64,000 bases of DNA from Nostoc sp. CHAB 5834 (GCA_020829485.1 JAIVFU010000016.1:42997-106996), one strand, 5' to 3'; shown: positions 44,612 to 54,330, counted from the first letter of the stretch. The notes: generated by a model not told the origin, from the letters alone. Numbers and translations are program-made.

Positions 44612-44680
44612 ATCTAAAATAAATATGAGTTTCATACTCAAGGTAAGCGTGTCTATTTGAGTGTTAAATAATATTAACAA

Positions 44681-45553
44681 TTAAAGTGGCGTAATCCAAT
44701 AAGTAATACCCTGGACAACTTGTTTCTTAAAACCAAACAGAAGTAAATTCTCTTCAGTTAAACCCACATAAGTCCAATGTGGAACATCATTTTGTACAGT
44801 TTGAAACCAACCATTTTCATTAAGAGCTTTTCTTTGTTCTTTACTACTTACGCGTAAATCAATTGCTAATCCCCAGAGATGTTGTGAAGTTCCAGGAGGT
44901 GCAACCACACCGAGAATTTTTGTTTCTTTTCCCTGTTGAACTTTTGCCAAAATTTGATTGTTAGCATATTTGTGCCAAAATCTTAAATTCGTATTAAAAG
45001 TGCGAGTACAATCGCCAGAACCATAACCAGATTTTAGTGGTGTTTGTTGCTGGATTCGCGCTTTATTTAAAGCATCAGCCGCCGATTTTTGTAAATAACA
45101 ATCCTTAGTGCCATCAACATGAATCATTGTTAAACTACCTTGAAACTCTTGGGTTTCTTGTTCATTAGCAAAAATATTTTTTTGCGGTAGTTTAATTTCG
45201 ACATCTTGATTTACAAAGACTGCGCCATAGTTTCGCAGCAAAATATATTCATAAGTACCACGCTGGGGAACTGTGGGTAACTTCCTAGCGATCGCAGATA
45301 AGAAACGCTGTTGAGCATTTAATTTTGGATCGGGAACAAATGGTTCTGATGTCATCTTTTTAAAGATATCTGTACAAGGTAACGAATCAGTACTCAGGCA
45401 TCCATTTAATGGTTGGGCAGTTATCGCAACTTTGTGGTGGGTAATTTCATTACTAGCTACTAATACAAAAATCATCAAAATAACTATACTGACGAAAGTT
45501 GCCTTTCTGATAAATCTAGTAATATTCCTTTGCTTTTTGAGCGTAAGTTTCAT
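44681..45553 (-). CDS. D-alanyl-D-alanine carboxypeptidase-like (M15/VanY fold) protein
   Basis: 290 residues from the ATG at 45551-45553 (a TTG nine codons upstream has no ribosome-binding site). An N-terminal helix (FVSIVILMIFVLVASNEIT) acts as signal or anchor. The zinc-binding pattern of M15 peptidases is in SQHLWGLAIDLRV (His and Asp) and VPHWTYVGL (His). It probably trims peptidoglycan peptides in the periplasm. The mid-region CYLQKSAADALNKA and YGSGDCTRTF is typical of the cyanobacterial branch. Confidence 0.82.
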   Translation of the reverse strand: MKLTLKKQRNITRFIRKATFVSIVILMIFVLVASNEITHHKVAITAQPLNGCLSTDSLPCTDIFKKMTSEPFVPDPKLNAQQRFLSAIARKLPTVPQRGTYEYILLRNYGAVFVNQDVEIKLPQKNIFANEQETQEFQGSLTMIHVDGTKDCYLQKSAADALNKARIQQQTPLKSGYGSGDCTRTFNTNLRFWHKYANNQILAKVQQGKETKILGVVAPPGTSQHLWGLAIDLRVSSKEQRKALNENGWFQTVQNDVPHWTYVGLTEENLLLFGFKKQVVQGITYWITPL

Positions 45554-45634
45554 TTGTAAATAATTGCTTGTTTGATTCAAGAAGAAAGTTAATCATTTCT
45601 GGTAAATAGCTATTATTAATGAATTAAAAAAAAT

Positions 45635-45757
45635 GGCGTTGCTCAATTAAGGGATGATTCTTGTGGGGTGGGCATCCTGCCCGCCCGTAAATACAAGGGA
45701 CGCTCATGTTGCTCATCCCACAAAAATAGTAAAATCATCCCGCAAATATGCAAACCC
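45635..45757. mobile_element. GGCGTTGC-family MITE with 8-bp duplication, carrying a nested hairpin
   Basis: 123 bp from GGCGTTGCTCAATTAAGGGA to TCATCCCGCAAATATGCAAA with CCC at the end. AAAAAAAT flanks both sides exactly (45627-45634, 45758-45765), although low complexity weakens that evidence. The centre holds TTGTGGGGTGGGCATCCTGC, related to the TAAGCT elements. Confidence 0.65.
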
Positions 45758-46080
45758 AAAAAAATAAGTTATTTATCGGTGTTAAACTATAATTTCATAC
45801 AAACTATAGACCCCATTTAATATCTCTCAGTAATCAATTAAATTGGTGTTAATTGCTAAACATGTGAACAATAGTTTTGATAAACAACCCGGAACCTTGT
45901 CACAATTTTTAAAAGAGATGATATTTTTTACTTAATACTCAAGTTTAAAAAAATAAAATTCCCTTTAATTCACTACTAGTAAATTTGATAACTTTTTTAT
46001 CAGAAAGTTACATCCCTGAAACCACTGGAACAGTTAAAATTGAAAAGAACTCTCAGCTTGCTGATCCTGTAAGTATGACC
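45758..46080. other. Gap before mnmG
   Basis: AT-rich, no gene, no repeat family recognised beyond the poly-A end of the MITE. The long open frame here upstream of the mnmG ATG lacks conserved sequence. Confidence 0.4.
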
Positions 46081-47997
46081 ATGCACAATTCCGTTGAATT
46101 CCAAGACGCTTTTGATGTCATAGTCGTCGGTGCAGGTCACTCCGGTTGCGAAGCAGCTCTTGCCTCTGCACGCCTCGGTTGTCGTACCCTGTTATTGACG
46201 CTCAACTTGGATAAAATCGCTTGGCAACCTTGTAACCCAGCAGTGGGTGGCCCAGCCAAATCTCAGTTGACTCATGAGGTAGATGCACTCGGCGGAGAAA
46301 TTGGTAAAGTAGCAGACCGCACCTACCTACAAAAACGTATCCTCAACTCTTCACGGGGGCCTGCTGTTTGGGCATTACGCGCCCAGACAGACAAGCGCGA
46401 ATATGCAGCAGTGATGAAGAATATTGTCGAGAACCAAGAAAACTTGACAATCCGCGAAAGTATGACAACAGATTTAGTGCTGGGCGCTAACGGTGAAGTC
46501 ATCGGCGTTGAAACTTATTTTGGTGTCGGGTTCCAATGTAAAGCAGTCATCTTGACTACTGGCACCTTCCTGGGAGGTAAAATTTGGGTTGGTAACAAAT
46601 CAATGCCAGCCGGACGCGCTGGGGAATTTGCGGCTGAGGGATTGACACAAACCTTAAATCGCCTGGGATTTGAAACCGGAAGACTCAAAACTGGAACTCC
46701 AGCCCGGGTAGACAAGCGATCGGTAGATTATAGTAAAATGCTCATCCAGCCAGGGGATGAAGATGTACGCTGGTTTAGCTTTGACCCAGAGGCGTGGGTA
46801 GAACGGGAACAAATGCCTTGCTACATTACCCGCACAACTGCCGAAACCCATCGCCTAATTCAGGATAATTTGCATCTGTCGCCAGTCTATGGCGGTTGGG
46901 TGGAAGCCAAAGGGCCGCGTTATTGTCCCAGTATTGAAGATAAAATTGTCCGCTTTGCCGATAAGGAAAGCCATCAAATCTTTATTGAACCAGAAGGAAG
47001 GGATATACCCGAACTTTATATCCAAGGGTTTTCTACAGGGTTGCCAGAAAATTTGCAACTGCAAATGTTGCGGACTCTCCCTGGTTTGGAAAAATGTGTG
47101 ATGCTGCGTCCGGCCTATGCTGTGGAATATGACTATTTACCTGCAACTCAGTGTTACCCAACACTGATGACTAAAAAGATTGCGGGGCTATTTTGTGCTG
47201 GGCAAATTAATGGCACCACAGGTTATGAAGAAGCCGCAGCTCAAGGGCTGGTGGCGGGAATTAACGCCGCTCGATATGTTCGCTCTCAAGAAATGATTGT
47301 CTTTGCCCGCGAACAAAGTTACATTGGGACGCTAGTTGATGACTTGTGTACAAAAGACCTGCGGGAACCTTACCGGATGCTCACCAGTAGGTCTGAGTAC
47401 CGATTGATATTGCGTTCTGATAATGCCGACCAACGCTTGACACCCTTGGGACGGGAAATCGGCTTAATTGACGATCGCCGTTGGGATCTATTTACCCAAA
47501 AGCAAACCAATATTACCACAGAAAAGCAAAGATTGCAAGCTACACGAGTCAAAGAACATGATGAAATAGGAATAGCGATCGCATCTAATACTCAACAATT
47601 AATTAAAGGTTCAATTACCCTCAACGACTTGCTGCGCCGTCCCGGATTCCATTACGTTGACCTCGACAGGTTCCGACTAGGAAACCCCAACCTCAACCGC
47701 GCCGAGAAAGAAGGTGCAGAAATTGACATCAAGTATTCTGGCTATCTCGCTAGGCAACAAAATCAGATAGACCAAATTGCCCGCCAAGCGCACCGCCAGT
47801 TACCTGCGGATTTGGATTACACAACAATTGATACCCTATCCAAAGAGGCACGGGAAAAGCTAACTCACGTAAAACCACTCACTCTTGGTCAAGCTGCACG
47901 TATTGGTGGTGTAAACCCAGCAGACGTTAACGCTTTATTATTATATTTAGAATTGCGTAGAGCCAAGAGCCAGTCAGGGTTTCCAGCGTTAGCTTAA
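46081..47997 (+). CDS. mnmG: tRNA uridine-5-carboxymethylaminomethyl(34) synthesis enzyme MnmG
   Basis: 638 residues from the ATG at 46081, the start that gives [20 protein letters not shown]; an ATG two codons earlier and a TTG 32 codons earlier are possible. FAD-binding [20 protein letters not shown] is near residue 13, [14 protein letters not shown] near 48, and the C-terminal helical MnmE/tRNA-binding region includes [11 protein letters not shown] and [20 protein letters not shown]. With MnmE it modifies the wobble uridine of several tRNAs. mnmE is not in the window. Confidence 0.97.
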   Translation: MHNSVEFQDAFDVIVVGAGHSGCEAALASARLGCRTLLLTLNLDKIAWQPCNPAVGGPAKSQLTHEVDALGGEIGKVADRTYLQKRILNSSRGPAVWALRAQTDKREYAAVMKNIVENQENLTIRESMTTDLVLGANGEVIGVETYFGVGFQCKAVILTTGTFLGGKIWVGNKSMPAGRAGEFAAEGLTQTLNRLGFETGRLKTGTPARVDKRSVDYSKMLIQPGDEDVRWFSFDPEAWVEREQMPCYITRTTAETHRLIQDNLHLSPVYGGWVEAKGPRYCPSIEDKIVRFADKESHQIFIEPEGRDIPELYIQGFSTGLPENLQLQMLRTLPGLEKCVMLRPAYAVEYDYLPATQCYPTLMTKKIAGLFCAGQINGTTGYEEAAAQGLVAGINAARYVRSQEMIVFAREQSYIGTLVDDLCTKDLREPYRMLTSRSEYRLILRSDNADQRLTPLGREIGLIDDRRWDLFTQKQTNITTEKQRLQATRVKEHDEIGIAIASNTQQLIKGSITLNDLLRRPGFHYVDLDRFRLGNPNLNRAEKEGAEIDIKYSGYLARQQNQIDQIARQAHRQLPADLDYTTIDTLSKEAREKLTHVKPLTLGQAARIGGVNPADVNALLLYLELRRAKSQSGFPALA

Positions 47998-48228
47998 CAC
48001 AAGCTTGATAAAGACTGAGTATAGTAGTAGGGAGGGAGATTGGTATGATAGATGACATAAATATTAGTAGTGGCATCATCAACAATCCCCAGATTAAAGT
48101 TGACTTTAATACCAACGCTCAACCAACTCGTCTCAATCAGACGGCAGATTGGATATTTTATCTGTAATCCTAATTCCCAGGCAGTAGGCGCGGCGTTTCC
48201 TCGTCCTAGCAACAAAGATAGAAAGTCT

Positions 48229-49584
48229 ATGTTACAAGAAGCCAGCACCCGTCTCATAGTACCGGAACCATCAGAAGACTTAATCGCCAACGAGCCTTGG
48301 TCGATAGAAAACTATGCTGATGGTCTAATGGATGAACTCTTTGCCGATATCGACTCCATTCTGGATGTTAGTAGTAATCTGCTTTCTCAAACCGTTAGGC
48401 ACAATAGGCAGAAGAAATCGAACCAGTTTGTTGCTGGAGTTTCTCCCCAACCTGAACGCCATTCGCCTCCAGAAAACGTGGTGCAAACTGTTATGACGAT
48501 GCCGCATACTATCTTACCGAACACAGTAAACCAACCAGTGCAGTCAGTTGCTCATAACCACAAACACTTAAGTACCGTTGTATTTGACACCGCCACCGTA
48601 AAAAGAGTTAGTAGAAAGCGTCAGAAAAGTAGTCATACTTTGGGCAAACTGCTAATGGTGGGAACAACTTTAGGCGTGGCGATCGCTGGTATTATCTACT
48701 TAGTACAGTCTGGAGTCGTATATCTATTAAATACCAACTTGACCCAGCCAGCTGTTCTAGTGCCGCAACCGCAGTCACAGTTGCCAACAAAAGTAGAAAT
48801 TGAGGCAGATTTAGTTGACTACATGCTCCAATCGCTGGCAGTTATAGATAAGCAAGAAGTAAAAAGCAATCAAAAATCTGCCAGCCCAGCATTCTCCAGT
48901 CAGACAAATACTAACCAAATAGCCCTTGCTCGTGGGCAAACAACTGGTAATCTACCATCACTTCCACTTCTAGCTAACAATACACCACTAGCCCTCAACC
49001 GTTCTGGAAGCGTTGTTGAGCGCATCTACGTTCCCGTTTATCAAGCGCCGTCACCCATGCGCTACGCCCTCCCAGCCATTCCTGGTAGTCCTACAGTTTT
49101 ACCACAAGTTGCCAGTGCGTTACAGGAATCTCAACCGAATGTTGTGAAAAGTGCCTTGAATACGGTGCGACAAGCTGCCAAGCCTGTAACTGTCAACATG
49201 TTAGCTGCGGCTGTAAGAGCCGAACTTAAACCTGTAGCTGCGAAAACTGCACCCATTACCATCCGGCAAACACCCAGCCCTCTGCCTGCATTACCAGTAG
49301 TTCCATTACGTGCAGCACTAGCCCCATCAGAACCAACTATTACCCATGAACAAGTATATCCGGCAGTTGCGATCGCAGATGCTCCGGGTAATACCTTAGA
49401 AGGATTACTAGAGTTAGGCAACAAATCTGCCGCTTTGTTTAAAATTGATGGCGTAACTCGCTCTGTCAATATGGGTGAAAGCATTGGCTCAAGCGGTTGG
49501 ACATTAGTAGATGTGAGTAATGGTGAAGCTGTTATCCGTCGTAACGGCGAAGTGCGATCGATTTACGCAGGGCAGAAATTATAA
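48229..49584 (+). CDS. Membrane protein with PilP/GspC-like C-terminal domain
   Basis: 451 residues from the ATG at 48229; a longer frame to 48070 begins with sequence that looks non-conserved. A cytoplasmic head (EDLIANEPWSIENYADGLMD) and a basic stretch precede one transmembrane helix (about 144-164, LLMVGTTLGVAIAGIIYLVQ). A long Pro/Ala/Thr-rich linker follows, and the last 60 residues (AALFKIDGVTRSVNMGESIG, SGWTLVDVSNGEAVIRRNGE, VRSIYAGQKL) resemble the small beta domain of PilP/GspC. A role in type IV pilus or secretion assembly is an inference. Confidence 0.78.
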   Translation: MLQEASTRLIVPEPSEDLIANEPWSIENYADGLMDELFADIDSILDVSSNLLSQTVRHNRQKKSNQFVAGVSPQPERHSPPENVVQTVMTMPHTILPNTVNQPVQSVAHNHKHLSTVVFDTATVKRVSRKRQKSSHTLGKLLMVGTTLGVAIAGIIYLVQSGVVYLLNTNLTQPAVLVPQPQSQLPTKVEIEADLVDYMLQSLAVIDKQEVKSNQKSASPAFSSQTNTNQIALARGQTTGNLPSLPLLANNTPLALNRSGSVVERIYVPVYQAPSPMRYALPAIPGSPTVLPQVASALQESQPNVVKSALNTVRQAAKPVTVNMLAAAVRAELKPVAAKTAPITIRQTPSPLPALPVVPLRAALAPSEPTITHEQVYPAVAIADAPGNTLEGLLELGNKSAALFKIDGVTRSVNMGESIGSSGWTLVDVSNGEAVIRRNGEVRSIYAGQKL

Positions 49585-49603
49585 TAAGTTGTTGAAACCT
49601 CTC

Positions 49604-49637
49604 CTTAGTACTGCAAGGCGGAAATCAAAAGTCAAAG
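49604..49637. repeat. Left-end fragment of a CTAGTACCGC element
   Basis: CTTAGTACTGCAAGGCGGAA then ATCAAAAGTCAAAG matches the left 34 bp of the full copies at 4913 and 57014. It overlaps the TGA stop (49632-49634) of the frameshifted small gene. Confidence 0.6.
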
Positions 49638-49927
49638 AATTGTATTCCGAGCTTCTGGTAAACTGGATGCTGTAGGTTGTTGAATGTTTTCATCCTTGTT
49701 ATCGAAAGGAACAACAACTTTAATGCTGCTCTCTAGAGTTTGATCATCAATGGCAATTATCATGCGGCGATCGCCTTCTTGTTTAAAGACGAAATCAAAT
49801 TGCCATTTGCCGTCCTGACTAATTGCTACACTTGCGGCTGGAAATTGATCGTCGGTGATAATCGACACTCAATTTCTTCTGGCTCAGAAGGAACTTTTAT
49901 TTTCAAAGGTTCGGCAAACCCTTTCAT
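49632..49927 (-). pseudogene. Small unknown gene broken by a one-base frameshift
   Basis: The minus-strand ATG at 49925-49927 opens MKGFAEPLKIKVPSEPEEIE, which soon hits a stop in its own frame. The next frame, entered near 49869, continues SIITDDQFPAASVAISQDGK then WQFDFVFKQEGDRRMIIAID to a TGA at 49632. Inserting one G (GAGTGTCG to GAGGTGTCG) would join the two into about 98 residues. The family is not recognised. It could be a true pseudogene or a sequence error. Its stop is within a repeat fragment. Confidence 0.55.
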
Positions 49928-50016
49928 ATCAGGAACTCACCATTTTAATCCGGCAAAATTATTAGCATTTACAGCAAGATCACTTTTCCCTCTAGCGCCT
50001 CTCTACCAAGGTTTTT

Positions 50017-50034
50017 GGGCTTAACCCAAGGGTA
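50017..50034. repeat. Solo end of a CAATACGG-type element
   Basis: Around GGCTTAACCCAAGGGTATTG the sequence matches the right end of the 2040-2167 element, and the neighbouring CTCTACCAAGGTTTTTGGGC is the inverted form of its inner part. The other end was not found. Confidence 0.45.
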
Positions 50035-50139
50035 TTGACCTATATAGGTGACGAACGAAGATACGTTGTTTCAGTGCTAGCATATTAAATGCTACGCTCA
50101 GATTTTGAGATTTTTGTGCCAGAGTTAGTAAATATGATT

Positions 50140-51087
50140 TTATTTTTGACATAAAGATAAAAGCAGACATTCCCAAACTAGCCGTGGTTGAGCGTAATAA
50201 AGTAAGTATTTACGAGCTTGTTCTAGCTGCTTGATGATGCTGGGTTGATGCCACCTCTGCCAGTAGAATTGCTGAAGATAATCAACTAACCACAGTTGGG
50301 CTTCTGTATCTAAATCCTTATCAATTTTCTTGGCTAACTCCAAGGCTTTGCGGTAAGAAGCAGGGGCTTTTTTTAAGTCTTCGAGTAACTCAGAGGGAAT
50401 AGCTTGTAATTGCTCGTAAGATGCGATCGCACTTCCGGCACTGCCAGATGCTAGGCTCAATACTGCCTGATTTGCCAAAATTTCCTGATGACCAGTTTGT
50501 GTGAGTACAACAGCCAAAGACTGTGCATCTAAGCGATAAAAAGGAATGCGTTGACAGCGTGACACCAAAGTTGGCAAAATAGACTCTAAGGTAGGTGCAA
50601 TTAAAATTAACGTCGCCTGTCCCGGTTCTTCTAAAGTTTTAAGTAAAGCATTTGCTGCTGCTTCTGCCATTGTTTGGGCTTCTTCCAGCACCACCACATT
50701 TTTTGGTGCTTCCAAGGGTGGACGACTGAGAAACTCGGTAATTTCCCGAATTTGCTCTAGCCGAATTACAGGCGGTGCTTTACGCTTAAGTCCTTTCTCG
50801 GCCGCTTCTGCTGCTGTTAATCGTTGTCCCTGGTATTGGTACGTCGGTTGCACCCACAACAAAGCTGGATGGTTCCCTTGACGCAAACGGTTTTGTAAAG
50901 CCGCAGTAACTCCCATCTCGCTAGAAAATAGCAATTCCACAAAGCACCTGGCTGCTAAACTTCTTCCTACACCATCTGGCCCCACAAATAGATATGCTGG
51001 AGCAACCCGATTTTGTCTGACAGCCTGAGTGAGTAATTCTATGGCTTGCTGTTGTCCTACAAGTGGTGCAAATGGGTTAATAGTCAT
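50140..51087 (-). CDS. holB: DNA polymerase III subunit delta'
   Basis: 315 residues. The clamp-loader AAA+ core is visible: FAPLVGQQQAIELLTQAVRQ, P-loop region VGPDGVGRSLAARCF (Arg in place of the Walker Lys, so ATP binding is likely poor, as in many delta' subunits), VVVLEEAQTMAEAAANALLK, and the SRC motif in LPTLVSRCQRIPF. The zinc-binding cysteines of E. coli delta' are absent. It loads the beta clamp during replication as part of the DnaX complex. It stands alone on this strand. Confidence 0.92.
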   Translation of the reverse strand: MTINPFAPLVGQQQAIELLTQAVRQNRVAPAYLFVGPDGVGRSLAARCFVELLFSSEMGVTAALQNRLRQGNHPALLWVQPTYQYQGQRLTAAEAAEKGLKRKAPPVIRLEQIREITEFLSRPPLEAPKNVVVLEEAQTMAEAAANALLKTLEEPGQATLILIAPTLESILPTLVSRCQRIPFYRLDAQSLAVVLTQTGHQEILANQAVLSLASGSAGSAIASYEQLQAIPSELLEDLKKAPASYRKALELAKKIDKDLDTEAQLWLVDYLQQFYWQRWHQPSIIKQLEQARKYLLYYAQPRLVWECLLLSLCQK

Positions 51088-51217
51088 GTGTGAGGTTCAA
51101 GGAATGATGTCTGACGACAAGTCGCTACGCGTCTAGGCTTGCAGTTATGATGACTGCTAAGGAATCGCTTTATTTGTTACAACAAATTTATGCAATGTTG
51201 TAATCAGGAAGTCTCAG

Positions 51218-51787
51218 ATGTCGCACAAACAATTTATTTATTGCTGGCAAAAATCGTTACCTCCCATCTTGGTACGTGCAGTGGTAATAATTTGTCTCAC
51301 AGTAGGGGTATTGGGCATATTGGGAAGCACTGCTCCTATGAGTAATGCTCAATTGGTAAATACCACTAAGGGTATCCAGGATAAACAGACACCATTAAAA
51401 TCAACAGCCCTAAATGCTACTGTATATCACAGCCCTGATTGTAATTGTTGTGGTGGATGGATTGACCATTTAAAGGCACAAGGTTTTCAAATCACAGACT
51501 TTTCCACACCTGACATTGAAACAGTCAAACAAAAGTACAATGTGCCAGATAACTTGTCATCTTGCCACACAGCAATTGTTAATGGATATGTTATCGAAGG
51601 ACACGTCCCAGCAGACGACATCAAACGTTTGCTTCAAGAAAAGCCAAATGTTGCTGGTTTATCTGTTCCTCAAATGCCCGTAGGCACTCCTGGGATGGAG
51701 ATGGGGGATCGAAAAGACCCGTTTTCTGTGCTTTCTTTTGATAGCAGAGGCTCAGTTGCGGTATTCAATGAATACCCGTCCTCCTGA
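51218..51787 (+). CDS. DUF411 metal-binding protein, secreted or membrane-anchored
   Basis: 189 residues. An N-terminal hydrophobic segment (VRAVVIICLTVGVLGILGS) serves as signal or anchor. The DUF411 core has the cysteine cluster in VYHSPDCNCCGGWIDHLKAQ (CxCC), LSSCHTAIVNGYVIEGHVPA with a further Cys-His, and the end VPQMPVGTPGMEMGDRKDPF. Such proteins are linked to copper handling or metal resistance, binding metal with the Cys and Met residues. No copper genes are adjacent. Confidence 0.9.
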   Translation: MSHKQFIYCWQKSLPPILVRAVVIICLTVGVLGILGSTAPMSNAQLVNTTKGIQDKQTPLKSTALNATVYHSPDCNCCGGWIDHLKAQGFQITDFSTPDIETVKQKYNVPDNLSSCHTAIVNGYVIEGHVPADDIKRLLQEKPNVAGLSVPQMPVGTPGMEMGDRKDPFSVLSFDSRGSVAVFNEYPSS

Positions 51788-51979
51788 TGTAATTTCACTG
51801 TATTCAGAGGATGTTTTCATCTAATTTATAATTATTAATTCATAATTAAAAAGGGTTTGTACTCTGTGCATAATGATGGCAGTCCGGTTTCAGGTGGGGT
51901 TTAAATCTTCTTGTTACATAATTATCAATTATGAATTGTTAAAACATCCTCACATTACCTGAATCAGTGGTGGGAGATG

Positions 51980-52948
51980 TTACTGGTTAGAATGAGCTTT
52001 GATGAACTGCGACAAATGACTTAACCATCTCCCAAACCAGAAGGGAGATGCTGCATTTGCAACATTTTGAGAAAGAAGCTCGATAGCGTGATTACAATCT
52101 TTCAGACTTGCATCAAGTCCCATTGTGTGATAGATTTCGCGGGCATGGCAAAAAGCATCCATCGCTTCTGATTGTCGATTGATTTTTTCTAACACTAGAC
52201 CCAAATTAAACCAGGCGTTTGCTTCTGCATTTTGGTCATCAAGATTCCTTCTAATCTCTAATGAATATTGATGAAACTCAACTGCTTTTTGGTACTTTCC
52301 TAAAGCATTATAAGCATTACCCAAGGCACTTAAAGCCATGCCTTCTCCATTGCGATCGCAGATGAATCTTGCCAGTTTTAACCATTGCTGGTAAAACTCA
52401 ATTGCCAGTTGGTACTGTCCCAACGATTCATAAGTATTGCCCAAACTTCCCAGGCAAATGCATTCCTCAGTCCAATCGCCTATTTTCCTGGTGATACTCA
52501 ACCACTGCTGATAATACTCAATCGCTTGCTCGTACTTGCCGAGACATTCATAAGTATTGCCCAAACTTCCCAAGCAAATGCCTTCCCCAGTGCGTTGGCA
52601 ATTCCTGCCGTAGGCATCGCCTATTTTCCTGGTAATGCTCAACCACTGGTGATAAAATTCAATCGCTCGCTGGTATTTTCCCAGTGATTGATAAGCGCTG
52701 CCCAACCCAGATAAAGATTTGGCTTCCCCTAAGCGATCGCCTATTTCTTTCGCTATATCCAACCACTGCTGATAAAACTCAATTGCCAGGTGATACTCAC
52801 CTAGTGAGTGATAAGCATTGCCCAAACTTCCTAAACAAGTGACTTCCTTATTGCGATCGCCTGTTTCTCTGGCTTTGTGTAAGCACCGCTTTTCAAACTC
52901 AATGGACTCGATGTTATTTAGGCTCCCGGATTTAATTACTTCTGTCAT
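51980..52948 (-). CDS. TPR repeat protein
   Basis: 322 residues made of about seven 36- to 40-residue TPR units of the type GDRLGEAKSLSGLGSAYQSL then GKYQRAIEFYHQWL. In the third unit a short insertion, AYGRNCQ, breaks the regular GDRxGE spacing; it comes from a dispersed repeat at 52592-52620. There is no signal peptide or transmembrane helix. It probably serves as a cytosolic interaction scaffold. Several units contain HIP1-like sites. Confidence 0.9.
   Translation of the reverse strand: MTEVIKSGSLNNIESIEFEKRCLHKARETGDRNKEVTCLGSLGNAYHSLGEYHLAIEFYQQWLDIAKEIGDRLGEAKSLSGLGSAYQSLGKYQRAIEFYHQWLSITRKIGDAYGRNCQRTGEGICLGSLGNTYECLGKYEQAIEYYQQWLSITRKIGDWTEECICLGSLGNTYESLGQYQLAIEFYQQWLKLARFICDRNGEGMALSALGNAYNALGKYQKAVEFHQYSLEIRRNLDDQNAEANAWFNLGLVLEKINRQSEAMDAFCHAREIYHTMGLDASLKDCNHAIELLSQNVANAASPFWFGRWLSHLSQFIKAHSNQ
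52592..52620. repeat. Short dispersed repeat inserted in frame within the TPR gene
   Basis: TTGGCAATTCCTGCCGTAGG then CATCGC is an extra, in-frame segment relative to the sister TPR units. The core GCCGTAGGCATCGC also occurs near 34971-34984. It resembles the small dispersed repeats described in Nostoc, which can insert next to GCGATCGC-like sites. Confidence 0.6.
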
Positions 52949-53206
52949 TCTCTATAGAAAAGCAAATTGTGATCGATAAGCTGTTGATTATACAATTTTC
53001 TGTGGCTTTCGCACACTATAAGAGCAACTTATAGGCACAACTTATTATCTCAAAATTTAGAAATTGTTTTTCAAGATAAAATTTTCTTTTATACACATAA
53101 ATTACTGTGTATAAAAGGCTTTTATTTATATTGGTAACAAGCGCACGAATATACTATAATGGAAAACTTCGCTTTTTAACTTGTACCGCATCTGAGTTAG
53201 CTATTT

Positions 53207-53701
53207 TTACTCGCTCTGTTGCAGATTACTAATTGTAAAGAATATTGTATCATCAGTTCTTTGCTTATCATAATCAATGTCAATTTGAGTAGGATAGCTA
53301 AGTGTCGGGTTATATTGTACAGTCAAGTTGTCTGCTTTTTGAATTAACGCATTTCTAATGATATTAAATAGTTTAGGAATTGTATTGTATTTTTCAAATA
53401 ATGCTTTATCTACTGGGTTTTTACTATCTTTATAAGTAATAGAAGTCATGACTCCATTACGTACTTCAATAATCACTGGTTCTGTGGATTTGGGGAAACA
53501 AAAGCAACTTCTAGTAAATTCATAGCGATAGTTAGAGATTTTTTTCTGTCTCCATAATCGGTGATTAATCTTAAATTGTTCTAAGGCAAAACTATTAGAC
53601 GCTGGTTTTTGGGCTACCTGTATAGGAGGTTGAGATATTACAGGTGTACTCAAACCCAAAGACGCGACTAAAATGGCACTAATTGCAATTGGTAAACGCA
53701 T
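53207..53701 (-). CDS. Secreted DUF6174-like protein
   Basis: 164 residues. A signal peptide is clear (LPIAISAILVASLGLSTPVI). The mature part has HRLWRQKKISNYRYEFTRSC and FCFPKSTEPVIIEVRNGVM, a pattern I associate with DUF6174 (W..ISNYRYEF..SCFC), followed by VQYNPTLSYPTQIDIDYDKQ. The two nearby Cys could form a disulfide. Function is unknown and the protein probably lies in the periplasm. Confidence 0.82.
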   Translation of the reverse strand: MRLPIAISAILVASLGLSTPVISQPPIQVAQKPASNSFALEQFKINHRLWRQKKISNYRYEFTRSCFCFPKSTEPVIIEVRNGVMTSITYKDSKNPVDKALFEKYNTIPKLFNIIRNALIQKADNLTVQYNPTLSYPTQIDIDYDKQRTDDTIFFTISNLQQSE

Positions 53702-54059
53702 ATAAATCCATCCTTAACTGTAATTGCTTAGTTTAACGTGCTTAAAGTTGATTGCCAAAAAACTGAAATTATTTTTGACACTCATCCATAGCCTAGTTTT
53801 ACTCATCTAGACGGACTGCGATCGCATTCAGCAATGACTTAAATCCTGATTCGCTGTGAATATCAGGGGTAAGCGTGTTCATATCTTTTAGGAATGTGCG
53901 TTAGCGTTGCAGACTCCTGCCCATCTAAGCTCGATCTCAGGTTTTGTCGTTACAGCTATCTACATTGCTTAAAATCTTATATTTAGTCCTCTTGAGAGGA
54001 CTTTAGCTATAAGCCTGGGAATTTATTCCAAGGCGGGATGGCAACGAAGCGGAAGATTT
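53702..54059. other. Gap with a dispersed AGTCCTCTTGAGAGGACT repeat
   Basis: No gene. TAGTCCTCTTGAGAGGACTT (near 53984) with GGAATTTATTCCAAGGCGGG (54020-54039) recurs in diverged form around 16505-16740. Confidence 0.45.
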
Positions 54060-54170
54060 ATGCAGAAGATTTATAAATATGTTGGTAATGATAAGCCCCT
54101 ACCCGTCTACGCTCCATCTCAAAACCTCATCATTCCACCTCTGAACTCGGAAGTTGCACCTTTTTACACC

Positions 54171-54330
54171 AACTGTCGAGTGAAAAGGGCGATCGCTCCC
54201 TTTCTGAACATCAACTGTCGAGTGAAAAGGGCGATCGCTCCCCTTCTGAACACCAACTGTCGAGTGAAAAGGGCGATCGTTCCACCTCTGAACATCAACT
54301 GTCGAGTGAAAAAGGTGATCGTTAACTGAC
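54171..54330. repeat. 42-bp tandem repeat built around a HIP1 site
   Basis: Four units with starts at 54171, 54213, 54255 and 54297, period exactly 42 bp, each AACTGTCGAGTGAAAAGGGC followed by GATCGCTCCCTTCTGAACAT-like sequence. The first two keep the full HIP1 octamer GCGATCGC and later ones have GCGATCGT or GTGATCGT. Both strands stay open through the array because the period is a multiple of three; I do not count these frames as genes. Confidence 0.92.
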
